Below, piece after piece: positions 8,900-18,585 of a DNA stretch of 64,000 nucleotides. Each line of letters starts with the position of its first letter. Within the stretch, counting starts at the first letter, position 1. Where the stretch lies: positions 6,484,501-6,548,500 of the forward strand of contig JADJPE010000005.1 of assembly GCA_016713425.1 (NCBI GenBank), read 5' to 3'. This DNA comes from Deltaproteobacteria bacterium (GTDB taxonomy: Bacteria > Myxococcota > Kuafuiibacteriia > Kuafuiibacteriales > Kuafuiibacteriaceae). A program made the translations under genes and the position numbers. The notes below the pieces were generated by a model. It did not search any database. It was not told where the DNA came from and worked only from the letters and a program-made list of their open reading frames with translations.

Positions 8900-10285
8900 G
8901 TGCACCTGACCGATGCATGCTTGTTCGTCGCGGCCGTCTCCGCCGTTCTCGCGGCCTGGGCTTCCCGCACGGCCTCCGGCACTTCGTCGACGATTTCCGC
9001 CTTGTGCGGGCTTCTGGGTAGCGGCGCCTTCGTGGTCAGTGTCGAAGCGCAGGCGACACCCTGGAGCGAAGCCGACACCGCCGTCCTCGAACCCGTTCGG
9101 ACCGCGCTCGGTTTCACGGAAGGTCTTCGCCCGCTTTCGCTCGGCGCGAACGCCTCTGAATGGCGTGATCCCGCCGCCTGCCGGGAATGTCATCGCACCC
9201 ACTACGATGAATGGAGCGTCTCACGTCACGCGAAGAGCGCATCGAACGCTCTCTTCTTGGCCGGATTTCATCTCGAGCCCCGGAGACGGTGTGTGCATTG
9301 CCACGCACCGGTCGCCGAGGAGACTCAGGCCTTCCTTCGAGCGGCGCGCTCGACCGGCCTAGGCCTGCGATCAAATGCTCACCGCGCTGATGCGGCTCGC
9401 CGCCGAACGAGCGATAGCGCTCCATCGTACTGGGAAACCTTCTCGCGTGCGTCGACCGCAGTAAACGCCCGCGGTATTTTTGGCGTTTCTTGCGCCGTCT
9501 GCCACGTGCGCGATGGCGTCATATTGACCTCGAGACCGATCGAAACGCCAGAGCATCCGACAAGGGTCGAACCGTCCCTGAAAGAATCACGGTTCTGCGC
9601 TTCGTGTCACCAGTTCCGCTTCGAGCGCCTCGGCGAACACGGGTCCGTGCTCACCGAGAGCGTCATCCAGGATACGTGGCGCGAAGCCGAGGCAAACGCC
9701 GAGGTGCGCTGCCAGGATTGTCACATGGCGAATCATGGGCATCGTATGCCCGGCGCCCACGACCAAGAAATGCTCGAGCGCGCCCTTTCGGTTCGCGTAG
9801 AACCCATTGACGCAGGCCACGCGTCGGTCGAGCTTTCCGCATTGAACACGGGTCATCGCTTTCCGACGGGTGATCTCTTCCGCCATCTCACGCTCGAGGT
9901 TCGCCAAAGAGACGCTTGGAAGACGGTGGCTGTACTCGATCGACGTTTTGAAATCGAAGACCGAGGGAACTACGTCTTCAAGCGAGAGGTGAGCAACGAA
10001 TCCCTCGTGCCGGGCACGGTTCGTTCCTTTACGGTTCCGACCGCCGAGAGCTTCGCGTGGCGCGTGCGCTATGCCTTCACGTCCGCGAAAAACATCGCCC
10101 GCGGGCTGCTTCCAGATGACGCCATGATCGTAACCATCAAACAAGGTCCCTTGCCGCGACGTCTTCGACGAGGAGATAGAGAAGCAGGTGCAGAGGGAGA
10201 AGGAGACGGAGATGCAGGTGGAGACGCAGCGGGAGATAGGACCTTTTCTTCAGCAAAGCCCGCCGCCCCGCGCGAACAAAACTAG
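8900..10285 (+). CDS. Pentaheme c-type cytochrome (cytochrome c554-like)
   Basis: 461 aa from a GTG start, with GGAG five bases upstream (8891-8894). The first 50 residues contain two hydrophobic stretches that could be an export signal or membrane anchor. Five CxxCH haem-binding motifs are visible: CRECH (94-98), CVHCH (131-135), CAVCH (198-202), CASCH (233-237) and CQDCH (271-275). Their arrangement resembles the cytochrome c554 / multihaem nitrite-oxidoreductase-like superfamily, but the enzyme reaction cannot be assigned. The C-terminal 170 residues form a beta-rich domain (ALNTGHRFPTGD), ending in a Gly/Asp/Glu-rich tail. The gene sits between the glycan-binding protein and an L,D-transpeptidase whose start lies inside it. 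Expected to be periplasmic and involved in electron transfer. Confidence 0.85.
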   Translation: MHLTDACLFVAAVSAVLAAWASRTASGTSSTISALCGLLGSGAFVVSVEAQATPWSEADTAVLEPVRTALGFTEGLRPLSLGANASEWRDPAACRECHRTHYDEWSVSRHAKSASNALFLAGFHLEPRRRCVHCHAPVAEETQAFLRAARSTGLGLRSNAHRADAARRRTSDSAPSYWETFSRASTAVNARGIFGVSCAVCHVRDGVILTSRPIETPEHPTRVEPSLKESRFCASCHQFRFERLGEHGSVLTESVIQDTWREAEANAEVRCQDCHMANHGHRMPGAHDQEMLERALSVRVEPIDAGHASVELSALNTGHRFPTGDLFRHLTLEVRQRDAWKTVAVLDRRFEIEDRGNYVFKREVSNESLVPGTVRSFTVPTAESFAWRVRYAFTSAKNIARGLLPDDAMIVTIKQGPLPRRLRRGDREAGAEGEGDGDAGGDAAGDRTFSSAKPAAPREQN

Positions 10286-11072
10286 GCGCCTCGCCATACG
10301 CAGTCTTGTCTCTGTGCTGGGTGTTGTGGCTGCGGCTGCGCTCCTCCTTCGGCTCGATGTCCTTGCCGCGGAACCACCGTTAGCGGAGGATCCTCTGCGC
10401 GGGAGCCTTCAGCTCGTCGTCGCTCGAGCCCAAACGTGGGACAGCACGACCGGCGAGCTTCGGCGCTTCACGCGTGAATCGGCCGACGCTCCTTGGATGT
10501 CCGTAGACGAAACGCCGATTCCGGTCGTCTTCGGAAGGCGCGGGCTCGCCTGGGGGCGGGGCCTCCACGCCCCGCGCAAGGGCAAGGGCGCGATGAAGCG
10601 CGAAGGAGATGGGCGAGCTCCGGCTGGGGTCTTTGCGCTCACGGGCCTGTTTGGCTATGCATCGACGCTTCCCGGGGCGGACCTGCCTTATCGACCGTCC
10701 ACGAACCGTGACGTCTGTGTCGACGACACCGCGTCGAAGGACTACAACCGTGTGGTTCGACGCGAAGGAAAGCCTGAGTGGAAGAGCGCCGAACGGATGC
10801 GGCGCAAGGATCCGCTCTACGAGATCGGCGCCTTTGTCGACCACAACGGCCTGAGCTCCGGCCGCCGCGAGCCGGGGGCGGGCTCGTGCATCTTCCTGCA
10901 CGTGTGGCGAAGCGGGGAGAAAGGTACCAACGGCTGTACCGCGATGAACCGCAACGCCATGGAATCGATCGCAACATGGCTTCGCGCGAGCGCCAGCCCC
11001 CGTTACGTCTTGCTCCCCGCACGCGAGTACGATTCGCTCACAGGGGCGTGGGGGCTTCCGAAGTGGTCGTAG
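10212..11072 (+). CDS. YkuD-like L,D-transpeptidase family protein
   Basis: 286 aa. The ATG at 10212 is preferred over 10188 because AAGGAG lies six bases upstream; the gene then overlaps the cytochrome gene by 74 bp, which suggests translational coupling. An N-terminal hydrophobic segment (VSVLGVVAAAALLLRLDVLA) is a signal peptide or anchor. The C-terminal half carries the motif SCIFLHVW...GTNGCTAM, the catalytic His/Cys signature of the COG3786 branch of L,D-transpeptidase-like proteins; the nucleophile would be the Cys in GCTAM. Such enzymes cross-link or modify peptidoglycan in the periplasm. Third gene of the 7.1-11.1 kb cluster. Confidence 0.82.
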   Translation: MQVETQREIGPFLQQSPPPRANKTRRLAIRSLVSVLGVVAAAALLLRLDVLAAEPPLAEDPLRGSLQLVVARAQTWDSTTGELRRFTRESADAPWMSVDETPIPVVFGRRGLAWGRGLHAPRKGKGAMKREGDGRAPAGVFALTGLFGYASTLPGADLPYRPSTNRDVCVDDTASKDYNRVVRREGKPEWKSAERMRRKDPLYEIGAFVDHNGLSSGRREPGAGSCIFLHVWRSGEKGTNGCTAMNRNAMESIATWLRASASPRYVLLPAREYDSLTGAWGLPKWS

Positions 11073-11076
11073 AGTG

Positions 11077-11106
11077 GTCGTGAAGTGGTCCCCCAGCCTT
11101 CACGAC
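11077..11106. terminator. Hairpin between convergent genes
   Basis: Perfect 9-bp stem GTCGTGAAG / CTTCACGAC with a 12-nt loop, between the stop of the transpeptidase gene and the stop of the convergent lectin gene. It could terminate on both strands, but no T-run follows on either side. Confidence 0.45.
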
Positions 11107-11134
11107 ACTTCCGCGCAGAAAAGCGCGTTCTTGG

Positions 11135-14089
11135 CTATGGAGCATAGCGACGGATCTGATTGTCGGACGTCAGCCCCCAAACCTGGTTGGCGCTACCCAC
11201 GGCGATCTGCCTGAGCGATCCAGGAATCATTTCCCAGCGGTTGCCTGCTCGACGGTAGATGATTCCCGCGGAATTGATGCCCCAAACGGTACCGTCGCTG
11301 CCAACCGAAACCTGCCGAAGCTCGCCCGCGATGTTCGTCCACGAATCGCCATCGCGTCGGTAGATAAGCCCGGCGGCGTTCACACCCCAGACTTGGCTTG
11401 CGCTCCCAACCGAGATCTGCTCGAGCTGCCCTGAGACCCTCTCCCAACTGCTGCCCACTCGACGATAGATGCTTCCCCCGGACCCAATGCCCCAGACCGA
11501 TCCGTCGCTGCCAACCGAAACCTGCCGGAGACCGCCCGGGATCTCCGTCCACGCGTTGCCGTCCCGTCGATAGATTCGGGCGGCCGCACCGACGCCCCAA
11601 ACGTGGCTTGCGCTCCCCACCGAAATCTGGTGGAGCTGCCCAGGAACTCTCTCCCATCCGCTCCCTGAACGACGGTAGATCATGAGTCCGGAATCGATGC
11701 CCCAGACCGATCCGTCGCTGCCCACGGCAATGTCCGTCAGCAAGTTGCCGGCAACGGGAACCCAAGGGCTGCTGGCCTGGACGCTGAACGTTGCGACCAC
11801 GTCCTGCCGCGCCGTCCGCATGTTCACGACGCAGCGCGACGACGTCCCACTGCATGCGCCACTCCATCCGCTGAAGGTAGATCCCGTCTCCGCGACCGCG
11901 TCCAACGTCACCGACGTGTTCGCCGGATAGTTCTCGCTACAGTCCGTGCCGCATTGGATGCCGGGACTGCTGGTGACCAACCCTCGACCCGTACCGCTCT
12001 TCGTGACCTGAAGCGGATAGGTCGCCGGAGTGTTCGAGGCGGTCGACCAGATTCTGGCGGCGCCCTCGAAGACAGCCAGATGAGGTTCAGAATCGCTGAA
12101 CACGAAGGATGTCCCATGACTCCAAGTCTTCGTATTCCACAGGGCTTCGGTTCCGAAATAGACGACGAGGTTTCCGTCCGTCTGGAAGGTTGCCTTGCAG
12201 CGCGTCGTCGCGCTGCAGCTTCGCGGTTGCGTTTCTGTCGACCACAGCTTCGTGGCGGGCATCTTCTTGTAGAGAACCAAGTTCCCATCGTTCTCCATGA
12301 CGAGCCGGTGCAGCTGAGTTTCGACCTGACGACCTTGCTCGATCGTGAGATGCCCCGGCTCAAAGGTGACGGATGGTTTGAGGACGGGGGGGTCGTCGCC
12401 GGGACCAGAGGAGCCGCCACCGCCTGTTCCACCGAGCGCCTCTCGGACCGAGTCGAGGTCACCGCAAACGTTCGCATGGTAGTTTTTCGGATACTCCGGG
12501 GGATAGGTGCGGCCGGGACCGTCGATCTCCTCGGGACAGAACCGAACACGGTCCTTGAGCCTCTGGAATTTCTCAGGCCCGAACCCGTACCGATCGCCGT
12601 CCATGAGCTCCCAATAGAAGTTTTGGTCTACCTGGATCATTTGCGGGAAGTACACCCGCTGTCCCGAGAGCCTAAGCGCTTCGGTTGTCTTCGCCATGTA
12701 CCGGTTGAAAGCGCGTCGAACGGATGCCGGCTGCGATATGTACAGCATCGTATTGCTCAGACCGTTTCTCACGCGCGGAGAGCATTCGGTCTGGAGCTCA
12801 TTGTTTCGCTCGTCCTCGAGATCCTGGTAATACACAACATACTCGGCCGTGCCGTTCTTGAGTCTGCAATTCTGGCAACCGTCAAACTCCATCATGACCG
12901 GGATGTGGCTCTCATTGAGGTAGGTGAAATCGGCACCGCGCCCAGCTCGTCCGAAGTAACTGTCATAGATCCGCGTCGCCAAGGAATCCGCGTTCGTCGT
13001 GGGGTTCTTGGTGATCTCAGGCTCGGCCCAGCAGATATTGCCGACCCGCTGCCCTGCCCTGTTGGTGCGGGTGGTGATCGTCGAATCGAGGAACGCGGCT
13101 CCGCGGCAGCCAAGCTTCCGACCATCGATGGTGTCAACTTGTGGAGGAACGCCCGGAGAGACGACGTCGATATCGGAGATGTATTTCGCGAAGTCATACA
13201 GTTCGCTCGTGTCGTCGCCAGGCTTGTACATGGTGAGGGCTTCCACTCCGATGATGATGTCGCGTGCCAAGGTCGCTCGAGCATACGAGCGCAGCGCCCG
13301 CACAAGCGCCTCGAAAACCTTGAGATTGTTGAGATCATCGTTGAGACGATGGTGGGTTTGAGAGAAGTAGAGCCCCCCCGCACCCGCGTTGAGTGCTCGA
13401 ATGTTCATTAGGAGATGGTAGTTCCAACCGTCCACTGACGACACGACGGGAATGCCGGACACCCCATCGCGCCGCATCTTCTTCTTGACCACCTCGGCAA
13501 ACGTGAACTGCGATTGGTTTGGCGCAAGCTGGAGCCCAATCCCAGCTTGGGCAGTGATCGAGTTGAGCAATTGGCGCTCGCTGTTGCTGACGTGAATGCT
13601 GTCCAAGAACCCCTGTGTGACCGTCTCCGGGAGCCCGAATTCAATCACCGCCGTGCCGTTCAGTTCCGTTGCGGCCGCGGCAAACTCAGTGAAGAAGGTG
13701 GTGTCATAGTCCTTGGCTGCGCTGGCGTTGGAGATGCGTCCCCAGGGGAAATAGGCCCAGCGGACATAGGAACAGCCGACCGATTTGATGTTTTGGATGT
13801 TGGTACTGGCACTCCGGTAGTTCGCGGAACGCTCGCCGTCCGGCTCAATGAAACAGTTGTGGCAGAAGCAGCTGCGTTCGAGGGTCGCTTGGCGCTCGGT
13901 CGCGGCCATCGATTCCGCGAGGTTGTCGTTCGCAGAGTCGCTGACCGACGACTCCCACGACTCCGAACCGCAAGCCGCTACGGACGCCGACACGAGGAGC
14001 ACGGTCACGAGCAGGTCGGAGGCAATCCGAAGTCCGGGAACGCTCGATCGCCGAAGTTTGTTTGAGTTTCCGAACGTCCGAACCTGCAT
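11135..14089 (-). CDS. Mosaic lipoprotein: unknown N-terminal domain, B-lectin, InlB-like repeat, tectonin propeller
   Basis: 984 aa. A long basic N-terminus leads into a lipobox (VSASVAAC), so the product is probably a surface lipoprotein. Residues 70-550 form a large unrecognised domain, possibly a glycoside-hydrolase-like barrel (DFTYLNESHIPVMMEFDGCQNC), with many Cys. A Gly/Ser linker follows. Around 575-690 is a bulb-type lectin domain with two MENDGNLVLYK-like repeats, the mannose-binding pattern. Then a divergent InlB-type B-repeat (SGWSGACSGTSSRC). The last 200 residues are six tectonin-like blades of alternating QISVGSASHVWGV and SVGSDGSVWGI type. This layout suggests binding of cell-surface glycans, perhaps on prey or self. 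The start is the first ATG; the metallophosphoesterase gene is divergent, about 100-300 bp away. Confidence 0.82.
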   Translation of the reverse strand: MQVRTFGNSNKLRRSSVPGLRIASDLLVTVLLVSASVAACGSESWESSVSDSANDNLAESMAATERQATLERSCFCHNCFIEPDGERSANYRSASTNIQNIKSVGCSYVRWAYFPWGRISNASAAKDYDTTFFTEFAAAATELNGTAVIEFGLPETVTQGFLDSIHVSNSERQLLNSITAQAGIGLQLAPNQSQFTFAEVVKKKMRRDGVSGIPVVSSVDGWNYHLLMNIRALNAGAGGLYFSQTHHRLNDDLNNLKVFEALVRALRSYARATLARDIIIGVEALTMYKPGDDTSELYDFAKYISDIDVVSPGVPPQVDTIDGRKLGCRGAAFLDSTITTRTNRAGQRVGNICWAEPEITKNPTTNADSLATRIYDSYFGRAGRGADFTYLNESHIPVMMEFDGCQNCRLKNGTAEYVVYYQDLEDERNNELQTECSPRVRNGLSNTMLYISQPASVRRAFNRYMAKTTEALRLSGQRVYFPQMIQVDQNFYWELMDGDRYGFGPEKFQRLKDRVRFCPEEIDGPGRTYPPEYPKNYHANVCGDLDSVREALGGTGGGGSSGPGDDPPVLKPSVTFEPGHLTIEQGRQVETQLHRLVMENDGNLVLYKKMPATKLWSTETQPRSCSATTRCKATFQTDGNLVVYFGTEALWNTKTWSHGTSFVFSDSEPHLAVFEGAARIWSTASNTPATYPLQVTKSGTGRGLVTSSPGIQCGTDCSENYPANTSVTLDAVAETGSTFSGWSGACSGTSSRCVVNMRTARQDVVATFSVQASSPWVPVAGNLLTDIAVGSDGSVWGIDSGLMIYRRSGSGWERVPGQLHQISVGSASHVWGVGAAARIYRRDGNAWTEIPGGLRQVSVGSDGSVWGIGSGGSIYRRVGSSWERVSGQLEQISVGSASQVWGVNAAGLIYRRDGDSWTNIAGELRQVSVGSDGTVWGINSAGIIYRRAGNRWEMIPGSLRQIAVGSANQVWGLTSDNQIRRYAP

Positions 14090-14193
14090 GCGATCTCCGC
14101 GTCGCAGAATTCATGCCGTCATGAACCCTTCGCCGCGAGAAGCGTTTCGAGTCGAGAAGTGCACCCTCCTGGGGACGCTCCGTCCCTAAACTG

Positions 14194-16245
14194 ATGATCT
14201 CACCCTTACATCGCCTCACCCATACGCCGTTTCATGTTCAAGCAGCGGGGCATACAGCCATCGCTCGCGTAGGTTGTTGCCACGGAGGTGATGAGGTCAG
14301 CCTAGGCGAAGACCGCCGAAATCTGGAGACACCTCAAGTTCACAAAGTATTGCACAACGAGACGGGCCTCGATGCCGAGACCGTGCCCCGGATGCGAACC
14401 GAGCCTCTGCTCCCCCTGACGGCAAACAGTCTGAGAATCGCCGGCGATGCGGCGGGCTCGGAAGCGGCTGCCTTGGACCACCTTTTTCGGCAGCATGAGC
14501 CGCGGCCGTCGGCCGACGCCTCGGCAGCGCACCCCATCCGCCGTATCGTGAGTATCAACGATGTACACGTGAGCGCGGGCAGGAATCCCACAACCCATCG
14601 AATCGACCCCCTCGACCAGTTCCTTCCCGAACAGGAACAACAATTCCTTAGATTCATGATGCGCGAGTGGCTCAAAGCGGCCGGCGCGACGGCCAGTGAA
14701 GAAGCGATCCACCGTTTCGGTGACCTTCCGTGGCAAGAGCTCCCGAAGATTGAGTCCATCCGAAGTCTACTGAGGCATCGTCCGGAGGCCAGTCATCAGC
14801 TCACACTCAACCTCAATGGCGACATCCTCGATTTTCTCCAGACGACGGCGGACAGCGCCGGTGTCCGGTATCCGGATGGTGTGCTCCCCGGTCTTCGAGC
14901 CCCGCGAAACACACCCGCAAACGCCATTGTGCAGCTCAACGTGATGAGGCGGGGGCATCCGGAGTTCTTTCTGGCGCTCGCGCTCCACCTCGGCCTGGGA
15001 CACAACATCGACTTCATCCCGGGCAATCACGACCGCGCGCTCTTCAATCCCCTCGTCTGGTCGGGCCAACTCCGAATCGAAGGCAAGGAGCTCCATGGCT
15101 TCGCAGGGATCGTCCAGGACGACATCCTGCGCCTCGGCTTCTCACAAGCGGATACCCAGAAAGCACTCGTGCGCCTTCGCCGACTACCGCTCACGATGTA
15201 TGGCGACGCATACTTCGATCACGGCGATCACTCCGACGCCGACAACCGCCCACGCCGACCCTGGAAAGAGCTCTATCAGCCGTCGGCAATGCACCAGGAG
15301 ATGCAGGGTGCCTTGGGTGACCACGGCGTCCAGCTCGGCGCACAAGACCTCATTGCCTATCGGCCGACCTTCGCCGAACGCTGGAACCAGCCGGCCGGTC
15401 TCCTGGACGTCGCGCACGCGCCCGGTCTCGCCGCCCGGATGGCCTTTGGATATCTCAAGGCCACGCTACGCGACGGCTATCAAGACTCCGAGGCGGACGA
15501 CCTGGATCGACGGATCGAAGACGCGCGGGCCCTGCCTGGCCTTATTCCCGACATGGTCGAGGGAATCAACGCCTTCCGAAACTCCGACAAGCAGCTCACG
15601 GTCGAGGCGATCGCCGAGGCGCTCGCATCCATTGAGGCCGCGAGCGCGACGCCGTTCTTCTCGAAGGTTCCGGTGAACGCGGGCATCGGCCGCCGGACAC
15701 TGGGCATCATGACCCGAAGCCTCCTCGGTCGCTCCCCGTCGCACGAGGAGAAGTGGGGTCAGCGCGTGAGCGAGATCCACGCCCGGCTCGGCGCAAACGC
15801 AATCTTTCAGGGACACACGCACGCCGCCGAGGATCGTACCTTCGTGAACGAAGAAGGCGATGCGATTCGCACGTTGAATGCGCACACGTGGACCAACCAG
15901 CAGGGAAGCTTCAGCCAGGCCGCCGTGCGTACTTGGTCAGGCTCAAGTCGAGGCGTTGGTGTCGTCGAAGTCGGGAGGACCGCGGAGGGCAACTTCTGGA
16001 CCCACCACGAGCTCATGCGCGTCTGCGACCTCACGGGCCGACTGAACGCGGGGTTCTTCGACGAGATCGATCAACGCCCATCGGAAAAGCGCCGCGCACG
16101 ACGCTTCTTGGAAAGAATTTTCAGGCGTGAACCCCAATCGATGGCATCACAGATCGGTCTCGCATGCGCGTTTTCGCCCCCATTCAGCCATGGAGCCCAC
16201 CGTTGCGAGCCACCACGATACCCCCACCGAGCCGTTAGGCGCTGA
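14194..16245 (+). CDS. Calcineurin-like metallophosphoesterase
   Basis: Up to 683 aa. The fold's motifs occur in order: SINDVHV (D-x-H), NGDILDFLQ (GD-x-x-D), GNHDRALF (GNHD), HGDHSD and, near the C-terminus, FQGHTHAAED (GHTH). These bind a dinuclear metal centre, so hydrolysis of a phosphomonoester or phosphodiester is likely; the substrate cannot be told. The catalytic part starts at about residue 125, and the first 66 residues look weakly coding, so the ATG at 14392 may be the true start. No signal peptide is visible, suggesting a cytoplasmic location. A long insert of about 250 residues between the GNHD and GHTH blocks is unusual for a minimal phosphoesterase. Confidence 0.85.
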   Translation: MISPLHRLTHTPFHVQAAGHTAIARVGCCHGGDEVSLGEDRRNLETPQVHKVLHNETGLDAETVPRMRTEPLLPLTANSLRIAGDAAGSEAAALDHLFRQHEPRPSADASAAHPIRRIVSINDVHVSAGRNPTTHRIDPLDQFLPEQEQQFLRFMMREWLKAAGATASEEAIHRFGDLPWQELPKIESIRSLLRHRPEASHQLTLNLNGDILDFLQTTADSAGVRYPDGVLPGLRAPRNTPANAIVQLNVMRRGHPEFFLALALHLGLGHNIDFIPGNHDRALFNPLVWSGQLRIEGKELHGFAGIVQDDILRLGFSQADTQKALVRLRRLPLTMYGDAYFDHGDHSDADNRPRRPWKELYQPSAMHQEMQGALGDHGVQLGAQDLIAYRPTFAERWNQPAGLLDVAHAPGLAARMAFGYLKATLRDGYQDSEADDLDRRIEDARALPGLIPDMVEGINAFRNSDKQLTVEAIAEALASIEAASATPFFSKVPVNAGIGRRTLGIMTRSLLGRSPSHEEKWGQRVSEIHARLGANAIFQGHTHAAEDRTFVNEEGDAIRTLNAHTWTNQQGSFSQAAVRTWSGSSRGVGVVEVGRTAEGNFWTHHELMRVCDLTGRLNAGFFDEIDQRPSEKRRARRFLERIFRREPQSMASQIGLACAFSPPFSHGAHRCEPPRYPHRAVRR

Positions 16246-16314
16246 GACAAGGCGGTTCGTCCATCGGCAGGTTGCCGATTGGCAGGTCCGTTGCGCTCAA
16301 CTACCAAAGGACGA

Positions 16315-18585
16315 ATGCATCTGCGCGAGCGAAATGTCCGGTGTTGGTTCAGGCTGGCTCCCACGTCTTTGATCACCATCACCGCGTTGCTCGGTTGCGG
16401 GTCGAGCGGGCTCGGTTCGGCCGATCCGAGGGCCATCGAGCAGGATTCAATCCTCGCTGAGCTCAAGACGAGCGCGCCCGCGCTTACCCTCTGGGTGAGA
16501 ACCGCACCGCGAATCTCGCCGGACGATGCCAACCCGAGCATCACGATCCACGGTCGCACAAGCCGAAACCTGCGCTCCGTGGTCGCCTCAAGCGCTTCGG
16601 GCTCACTCGGCCAGGTCGTCCTCGCAAGCCCGCGGACGTTCGACCTGACCCTCGCCGGCAACCAGGAACTCCGCCGGGTGCTCTCCGGTCAGTTCGTGCA
16701 ACTCGCGATCGAGACCGCGGACGGCGGACATGCGAGCCGCTACGTGGGTCGATTCCGCGTCGAGGCGGTCGTCGGCGGTTTTCACGGCAGCAGTAGGCTC
16801 TGGGTGAACGAAGAGATCTTGCCTGTCTATGTGGCCGAGAGCCTCGCGGATCCTCTTCGCCATCGGGTGTCCGTCAGAACGTCCCGCGATGTCAGCAACG
16901 CCGTCGCCTCGACAATCGACGGCCGCTCTACCTGGAATGGCACAGCATGGAATGCCACAGCAGACCGTCGAAACGCACAGACGCTCCGCTTCGACCTCAC
17001 CACCGACGAGCTGATTCCAACGCTTGGGGGCGATGGACAACGTCTGGTGTTCGAAGCGCAAGGGTCCCGGGAGGTCTTCCGAAAGGAGGCGGCGGTGAGG
17101 GTGGCCGTCTCAAACCTCGAGCTTCGAGAAGCGCATGCGCCCTTTCTCGCCGATGTCTGCGAACAAGAAACGCGAACTTGCCTGAAGGACGCGGTCGACT
17201 CCAGCGAATGTGGCCGTTTCGAGGAGGTCAGAAGCTGCGTGGAAGCGCGCGAGCCTTCGTGCCCTCCGATGCTCGAGTCGTGGATCGCGGAATGCGTCCT
17301 CCAGCAAGTAGAAGACTTCGCGAATGACGTCGACCGGGAGAAGATCAGCGCGCTCGATGCGCTCGAACTTTGCACCCACGAAGGCGACCTCATGGGGCCA
17401 ATGCTCGACGAAATCTGCGCCAGCGCACCCGACGAGCCCTACTGCGCTTGCCTCGGCCAAGAAGACTGCTTTGAGGCGTTCGCAGTAGATTTCGTGGAGC
17501 CTTGCGCAACAACCGTCGAGCCTCGATTCGACTGCGCCTTGGGTCTCACGTTCCGCGATATTCGAGATCCGCCGCCGACCATCGTCCACACCGAGGAGCG
17601 TGTCGTCCGGATCGACGACGTGACGGACGGTCTCCTCGCGGCGCAGATTCTGGCATCCGCCGGCCCGGTGTATGGCATCACAACGTTGGAGGAGGCCTTT
17701 CAATCCGTCGACCGACATGAGGTCAATCTCATAAGCTTCTGGGAAGGAACGAATGGCGTCCCCTACACGGCCATCGAATACGGCGCGGGTGACAACTCAT
17801 ACGGGTCTGTCTTCGCGTGGGGAACGACCGAACTACGCGCGATCATCGGTGACTCCGACCTCTACGACGCATCCGCCGAACGAAGGCTGGGTTGCCGGAT
17901 TCCGTTCGGACCTCGGTGGAGCCGTTGCTGGAGTCAAGACGGTTGTGCGAATGGGTTTCGTTGCGAAGGCGTCGTCCTCACGTACGACGAAGAGCCGAGT
18001 GAAACGCACGCGATCGCCCCCGGGAAATGCGTCGAGAGTATCGAAAGTGACGGCCCGGAAGACGGTGCGGCTTGTACCTCCGCGCAACCGTGTTCGCTCG
18101 GCGCAGGCTTCGCGTGCAGTAGTGCCATTGCCTCGAACGATGATGGACTGTGTCGGCCGCTATGGATGTTCGGGGGCTTCGCGTTTCCTGAGTCGATGTC
18201 CATCCCGGCGTCGGGCACCGAGCGGTATTCCGTCACGGTCTACGGTCTCGCCACCGTCGCCGAAGAAGCCGTCTTCACCGCGACGCTCAACTACACCAAC
18301 TTCACCAAACTGAAGCTCAGCCTTGCGAACCCACAGGACGGAACGACGTCCACTTTCTTCGATGGCCCAGCGCTTGGCGCGGCCGGCGTACACGCGCTCC
18401 TCGGTGGCGTATCCGGCGAGTTCCGCGTGAAGCTCCGAGTTCCGGTCCCGGGGGATGAAGAGGTCAACGGCGAGTGGCGGCTGATCGTGGATACGACGTC
18501 GCGGGGCGAGAGAGTACCTCGGTACGACGCCTACAACATCATCTATGGGGACCCGACGCTTACGATCTCGTCGCGCTACGATTGA
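16315..18585 (+). CDS. Large unknown lipoprotein with Cys-rich middle and C-terminal P-domain-like region
   Basis: 756 aa from the ATG at 16315, which has AAAGGA just upstream; the frame also opens at TTG 16279. The signal peptide ends in lipobox ITALLGC. The N-terminal 250 residues are beta-rich. A middle Cys-rich helical stretch (about 275-430) has paired CxxxC segments such as CASAPDEPYCACLGQEDC. A C-terminal beta-sandwich (YSVTVYGLATVAEEAVFTAT ... GEWRLIVDT) resembles proprotein-convertase P domains, including the closing GEWRL motif. No catalytic site is evident. Probably an outer-membrane or surface protein. It follows the phosphoesterase by 70 bp on the same strand. Confidence 0.72.
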   Translation: MHLRERNVRCWFRLAPTSLITITALLGCGSSGLGSADPRAIEQDSILAELKTSAPALTLWVRTAPRISPDDANPSITIHGRTSRNLRSVVASSASGSLGQVVLASPRTFDLTLAGNQELRRVLSGQFVQLAIETADGGHASRYVGRFRVEAVVGGFHGSSRLWVNEEILPVYVAESLADPLRHRVSVRTSRDVSNAVASTIDGRSTWNGTAWNATADRRNAQTLRFDLTTDELIPTLGGDGQRLVFEAQGSREVFRKEAAVRVAVSNLELREAHAPFLADVCEQETRTCLKDAVDSSECGRFEEVRSCVEAREPSCPPMLESWIAECVLQQVEDFANDVDREKISALDALELCTHEGDLMGPMLDEICASAPDEPYCACLGQEDCFEAFAVDFVEPCATTVEPRFDCALGLTFRDIRDPPPTIVHTEERVVRIDDVTDGLLAAQILASAGPVYGITTLEEAFQSVDRHEVNLISFWEGTNGVPYTAIEYGAGDNSYGSVFAWGTTELRAIIGDSDLYDASAERRLGCRIPFGPRWSRCWSQDGCANGFRCEGVVLTYDEEPSETHAIAPGKCVESIESDGPEDGAACTSAQPCSLGAGFACSSAIASNDDGLCRPLWMFGGFAFPESMSIPASGTERYSVTVYGLATVAEEAVFTATLNYTNFTKLKLSLANPQDGTTSTFFDGPALGAAGVHALLGGVSGEFRVKLRVPVPGDEEVNGEWRLIVDTTSRGERVPRYDAYNIIYGDPTLTISSRYD

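Noticed and set aside
10188..10211. Upstream start for the L,D-transpeptidase
   Set aside because: The next ATG (10212) has a clear AAGGAG at proper spacing, while 10188 does not.
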